A stretch of DNA of 64,000 bases from positions 295,538-359,537 of the forward strand of contig NZ_AUDS01000009.1 of NCBI RefSeq assembly GCF_000425585.1, read 5' to 3'. This document shows positions 61,386-64,000 of the stretch, piece after piece; position 1 is the first letter of the stretch; each line of letters begins with the position of its first letter. The notes under the pieces are model-generated. The model did not search any database. It saw only the letters and a list, made by a program, of their open reading frames with translations, and was not told the DNA's origin. The translations under genes were made by a program, and so were the position numbers. The DNA comes from Terrimonas ferruginea DSM 30193 (GTDB lineage Bacteria; Bacteroidota; Bacteroidia; Chitinophagales; Chitinophagaceae).

Positions 61386-62042
61386 ATGAATGAACTATTG
61401 ATCATAGTTCTTGCATATCTGATTGGCAGCATTCCTACTTCTGTGTGGGTGAGTCGTTATTTTTTCAATATTGACATACGTGAATATGGCAGCGGCAACG
61501 CTGGTGCCACCAACACTTACCGTGTACTTGGCCCTAAATGGGGTACGGTGGTAATGATCGTGGATATGTTGAAAGGTATCGTTGCGGTGAAGCTTGCTTT
61601 TTTGCTTGGCGATTATGGCAGCCAGGAGCGATTGACCAACATTCAAATGGGATTGGGACTCGCCGCGGTAATCGGGCATATCTTCCCCATATGGGCGGAT
61701 TTCAGAGGAGGAAAAGGCGTGGCTACTTTATTCGGGCTGGTGGTTGGCATTTCTCCCTGGACAGCACTGGGTTGTTCCGGTGTATTCCTCGCGGTACTTT
61801 ACCTTACCCGTTTTGTATCACTTAGTTCCATGCTGGCCAGTGTGGCTTTTCCCGTATTCATCCTGGTGATCTTCAACGTTGATAATCCTGTATATCGTGT
61901 ATTTGCCATTGCAGTAGCACTGATGGTAATCCTCACCCATCAGAAAAACATCGGACGTTTGTTGAAAGGTGCTGAAAGCAAAGTGCCTATTTTCAAATAC
62001 CGCGACCGGCGCCGCCAACGCAGACGTAACTCGTCCCGTTAA
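61386..62042 (+). CDS. plsY: Glycerol-3-phosphate acyltransferase PlsY
   Basis: 218 residues, five membrane helices. The three PlsY motifs are present: YGSGNAGATNTYRVLG, GHIFPIWADFRGGKGVATL and LTHQKNIGRLLKGAESK. It transfers an acyl group from acyl-phosphate to glycerol-3-phosphate, the first step of phospholipid synthesis, at the inner membrane. The C-terminal tail is unusually Arg-rich (RDRRRQRRRNSSR). Confidence 0.97.
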   Translation: MNELLIIVLAYLIGSIPTSVWVSRYFFNIDIREYGSGNAGATNTYRVLGPKWGTVVMIVDMLKGIVAVKLAFLLGDYGSQERLTNIQMGLGLAAVIGHIFPIWADFRGGKGVATLFGLVVGISPWTALGCSGVFLAVLYLTRFVSLSSMLASVAFPVFILVIFNVDNPVYRVFAIAVALMVILTHQKNIGRLLKGAESKVPIFKYRDRRRQRRRNSSR

Positions 62043-62066
62043 TACAATCATCCCCTCAAACCCGCT

Positions 62067-62074
62067 TACCTTTG
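62067..62074 (+). promoter_or_regulatory. -7 box of the M48 peptidase gene
   Basis: TACCTTTG, exact match, 48 bp before the ATG at 62123. Confidence 0.6.
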
Positions 62075-62122
62075 TTTGGTATAGTGATTGTTTAAGTTAA
62101 CTGAACACCTAAAATACCCAAC

Positions 62123-62932
62123 ATGACCCGAATCTTTCTTGCTCTGACGGCAGTCGCCTGCTTGTCTGCCGGATGCTCAAACAATTCTGTTACCGGTCGT
62201 AGTCAACTTACGCTGTTGCCTGAATCGGAGCTGCAGTCGATGGCTGTAAGCGAGTATCAGACTTTCCTTTCCTCTAACAAAGTAATCAGTCCTTCCACCA
62301 GCAAGGATGCTGAGATGGTAACCCGCGTGGGCCAGCGCATCACGGCTGCTGTACAACAATATTATGCGCAAAAAGGCATTTCCTCCCAGCTCGATGGCTA
62401 CAAGTGGGAATACAAACTGGTAGACAGCAAAGAAGTGAATGCCTGGTGCATGCCCGGCGGCAAAATCGTCGTTTATACAGGTTTGTTACCTATTACACAG
62501 AACGAAGCGGCACTGGCCGCGGTAATGGGACATGAAGTGTCTCACGCTATTTTCCAGCATGGCAATGAACGGATGAGCCAGGGCATGGTGCAGCAGGGGC
62601 TTGGTTCCGCGCTCAGTGTGGCATTGTCGAGCAAACCAGCAGCAACGCAGAATCTTTTCATGACAGCATACGGTGTAGGATCGAATGTACTCGGTACATT
62701 ACCGTTTTCCCGCAAACATGAACTGGAGGCCGACCGGTATGGTTTGATCTGGACAGCCATGGCCGGATATAACCCGCAAGAGGCAATTAACCTGTGGAAG
62801 CGTATGGAAACGGCTTCAAACGGACAAAAACCACCGGAATTTTTGAGCACGCATCCGAGCGAGGGCAGACGGATAAGTGAATTAGAAAAACATATGCAAG
62901 AGGCACTTACATATTATAAGCCTGTTAAATAA
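62123..62932 (+). CDS. M48 family metallopeptidase, lipoprotein
   Basis: 269 residues. Lipobox LSAGC (Cys18). The zinc site is complete: His137-Glu138-x2-His141 in MGHEVSHAIFQHG and third ligand Glu202 in HELEADRYGL. The preceding NAWCMPGGKIVVYTGLL block is typical of soluble M48 (LoiP/YcaL- and BepA-like) enzymes. It probably degrades or helps assemble outer-membrane proteins in the periplasm. It is monocistronic, with its own -7 box and terminator. Confidence 0.95.
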   Translation: MTRIFLALTAVACLSAGCSNNSVTGRSQLTLLPESELQSMAVSEYQTFLSSNKVISPSTSKDAEMVTRVGQRITAAVQQYYAQKGISSQLDGYKWEYKLVDSKEVNAWCMPGGKIVVYTGLLPITQNEAALAAVMGHEVSHAIFQHGNERMSQGMVQQGLGSALSVALSSKPAATQNLFMTAYGVGSNVLGTLPFSRKHELEADRYGLIWTAMAGYNPQEAINLWKRMETASNGQKPPEFLSTHPSEGRRISELEKHMQEALTYYKPVK

Positions 62933-62951
62933 GTATACATCTCTCATAGGG

Positions 62952-62986
62952 AAATCCCGTCCAAACGCAAGCTGGACGGGATTTTT
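62952..62986 (+). terminator. Rho-independent terminator of the M48 gene
   Basis: A 12-bp stem, AAATCCCGTCCA with its complement, around AACGCAAGC, then a T-run (62982-62986), 20 bp after the stop. Confidence 0.92.
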
Positions 62987-63021
62987 CTTGCATTATAGGC
63001 CCAACCTAGCTGCATTTTCGT

Positions 63022-63029
63022 TAACTTTG
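63022..63029 (+). promoter_or_regulatory. -7 box of the DUF3052-like gene
   Basis: TAACTTTG, exact TAnnTTTG match, 68 bp before the ATG at 63098. Confidence 0.55.
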
Positions 63030-63097
63030 CATTCCCTGCAATGAGAACACTGGTAATAGCCAAGATTACCAGAAACCCTTAAAAAATCGCTTCAAAG

Positions 63098-63559
63098 ATG
63101 TCACAAACAGTTTTTGAAAAGTTACAATTGGCAGACGAGAAAAATCTTCTGATCCAGGGTTTGCCTTCTTCTATTGAAAAGCAGTTTAGCAAATTGTCTT
63201 TTGCCAAAAACATGACACCTCTCCTGAAAAACAGGAAAATCGATTTCGCTTTGATCTTTGCAGTTAACGAGAATCAGTTGAATGGCATTCTGAAAGATGT
63301 GATGCCTTCCCTGAAAGGTGAGTCGAAGTTTTGGGTTGCTTATCCAAAATCGACTTCCAAGATCGTAACTGACCTTAACCGTGAGTGTAGCTGGAACAGG
63401 CTCACCTGCGAAGGGTACGAGAGCATCGAGCGTATCGAATTGGATCATGTATGGAGTGCACTGCGTTTTGTAAGAGGAGAGTGCGATCCGCGTTCTGCCG
63501 GCGATGCAGTAACCGCACGTAAGCGGACAGCCGCTGTAGCTGCGGCAATGGCTGAATAA
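63098..63559 (+). CDS. DUF3052-like small cytoplasmic protein
   Basis: 153 residues without signal or membrane segments. The core (about 15-125) includes LLIQGLPSSIEKQF, FALIFAVNENQLNGIL, FWVAYPKSTSKIVTDLNRECSW and IELDHVWSALRFVRGE. It aligns by eye, in the same order, with the first part of the YdeI-like protein at 1146-1784 (LRLINAPDDF, HCFVKNRLQLSQVW, VWFYYPKGNSGVQTDL, ISLNETWSGAGLRRVE). It therefore looks like a stand-alone version of that domain. Function unknown; the C-terminus is Ala/Arg-rich. Confidence 0.75.
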   Translation: MSQTVFEKLQLADEKNLLIQGLPSSIEKQFSKLSFAKNMTPLLKNRKIDFALIFAVNENQLNGILKDVMPSLKGESKFWVAYPKSTSKIVTDLNRECSWNRLTCEGYESIERIELDHVWSALRFVRGECDPRSAGDAVTARKRTAAVAAAMAE

Positions 63560-63596
63560 GCTGAACACACACTACGCAACAACAGTATTTAACACC

Positions 63597-63623
63597 GAAT
63601 GCCCCGTTTAAGACGGGGCATTC
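63597..63623 (+). terminator. Hairpin after the DUF3052-like gene
   Basis: GAATGCCCCGT and ACGGGGCATTC pair perfectly around TTAAG, 37 bp after the stop. The following sequence is only moderately T-rich. Confidence 0.7.
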
Positions 63624-63727
63624 TGGTTGTATTGAGTGAGCAGTGAATAAGTCAATTTTGAAAGGGCTCCCCCTTCTTCCCTCGTTCGTGTCCTCACCAT
63701 AGCCGTCAACTTAAGGGAAAGACAAAA

Positions 63728-63757
63728 CCCTGCGGTTATCCGCAGGGACAATTTTTT
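63728..63757. terminator. Hairpin terminator at the right edge
   Basis: CCCTGCGG and CCGCAGGG pair around TTAT. A T7 run follows on the plus strand and TTTTG on the minus strand, so it can end the minus-strand reading frame or small transcript to its right. Confidence 0.75.
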
Positions 63758-63760
63758 TCC

Positions 63761-64000
63761 TCATATCTTTGGTTTTTGTTTTTGAAGCCATCGGCATTGG
63801 TCGTTACCTGTGTGCTGATGGCTTTGTTTTTTGTAGTACTGCAAAGATAAAGTGTTCCGGGTTTGGGTATCGGGTATTTGTAATAGTTGTTGCAAAGACA
63901 CGGTGTGGGTCTTGGTTTCTTTGTCGCCGTATAGCACCACCAGTTTGGTGGTTTCTATCAGCCAGCTTTTGAGCCGTTGCCGGCTGCGGCCGATCACCTG
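63761..64000 (-). CDS. C-terminal part of an unrecognised gene, or a small RNA region
   Basis: The minus-strand frame is open from the window edge to a TGA at 63761, giving 79 residues. They begin IGRSRQRLKSWLIETTKLVVLYGDK and end in a Gln/Lys-rich stretch. The first 40 codons look like normal coding sequence; the last 30 look less so. A perfect TATCTTTG box lies inside it on the same strand (63849-63842), so the true gene may end earlier or a short transcript may start here. I do not recognise the family. Confidence 0.4.
   Translation of the reverse strand, partial: QVIGRSRQRLKSWLIETTKLVVLYGDKETKTHTVSLQQLLQIPDTQTRNTLSLQYYKKQSHQHTGNDQCRWLQKQKPKI

Overview
The window looks like a chromosomal segment of a Bacteroidota bacterium, most likely of the Chitinophagaceae/Chitinophagales. 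The evidence is the protein families present (DUF4403, DUF4270, DUF6089, GSCFA, OMP_b-brl_3 TonB receptors, a BT_3928-like DoxX protein, MG2-domain secreted proteins, TSP3-OmpA), frequent -7 boxes of the Bacteroidota sigma factor (TAnnTTTG, often TACCTTTG or TATCTTTG) just upstream of start codons, two full TTTG-N19-TAnnTTTG promoters, and intergenic families of short tandem repeats. I see no prophage, transposase, CRISPR array or plasmid function; most genes are housekeeping or envelope genes.

Layout. 1-5.2 kb: edge of a DUF4403 lipoprotein, a YdeI-like protein, dnaK, an NTF2-like secreted protein, a DinB protein and a 51-aa membrane peptide with its own promoter and terminator. 5.4-14.5 kb: a DPE2-like 4-alpha-glucanotransferase, a dipeptide epimerase, a DUF6089 outer-membrane protein, a highly structured 400-bp gap, a UbiD decarboxylase, an ATP-grasp enzyme and a TraB lipoprotein. 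14.7-24 kb: ndk, a DHH phosphoesterase, an FKBP lipoprotein, folP, a DUF1599 protein, a DoxX-like protein, an orphan DppB-type permease coupled to an MG2-domain secreted protein, and a DUF721 protein. 24.1-31.7 kb: ftsE, a three-gene sugar/glycosyltransferase operon, a TonB receptor, a DUF445 protein and tRNA-His. 32-41 kb: a Prc-type protease, a second DinB protein, a repeat-bearing lipoprotein, a subtilase, an OmpA-TSP3 protein and an ALDH7 dehydrogenase. 40.6-49.7 kb: panB, ppx-ppk1, a flippase-like membrane protein, panD, panC, a half-length glycogen-synthase homologue and a DUF4270 lipoprotein. 49.8-64 kb: metK, a Nudix hydrolase, rlmB, HMG-CoA lyase, GSCFA, divergent galM/galK, miaE, rpsO, pnp, prmA, plsY, an M48 peptidase and a DUF3052-like protein.

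Functional groupings: three pantothenate genes (panB, panC, panD) scattered over 6.6 kb; polyphosphate turnover (ppx overlapping ppk1); galactose use (galM/galK starting 22 bp apart); RNA and translation (rpsO, pnp, miaE, rlmB, prmA, tRNA-His); glucan metabolism (malQ and the glycogen-synthase-like protein); envelope proteolysis (Prc, S8, M48) and lipoproteins.

The most unusual content lies between and within small genes rather than in a recognisable new operon. It comprises: degenerate 7-mer and 8-mer tandem arrays, often as inverted pairs filling whole intergenic gaps; an octamer-type element whose end supplies the last Met codon and stop codon of both galK and panC; a perfect 26-30 bp palindrome present twice; a structured region at about 10.2-10.5 kb; a lipoprotein with two identical 19-residue His/Cys motifs whose codons differ synonymously at 13 of 19 positions; and a glycogen-synthase N-terminal half lacking the KxGGL substrate loop.
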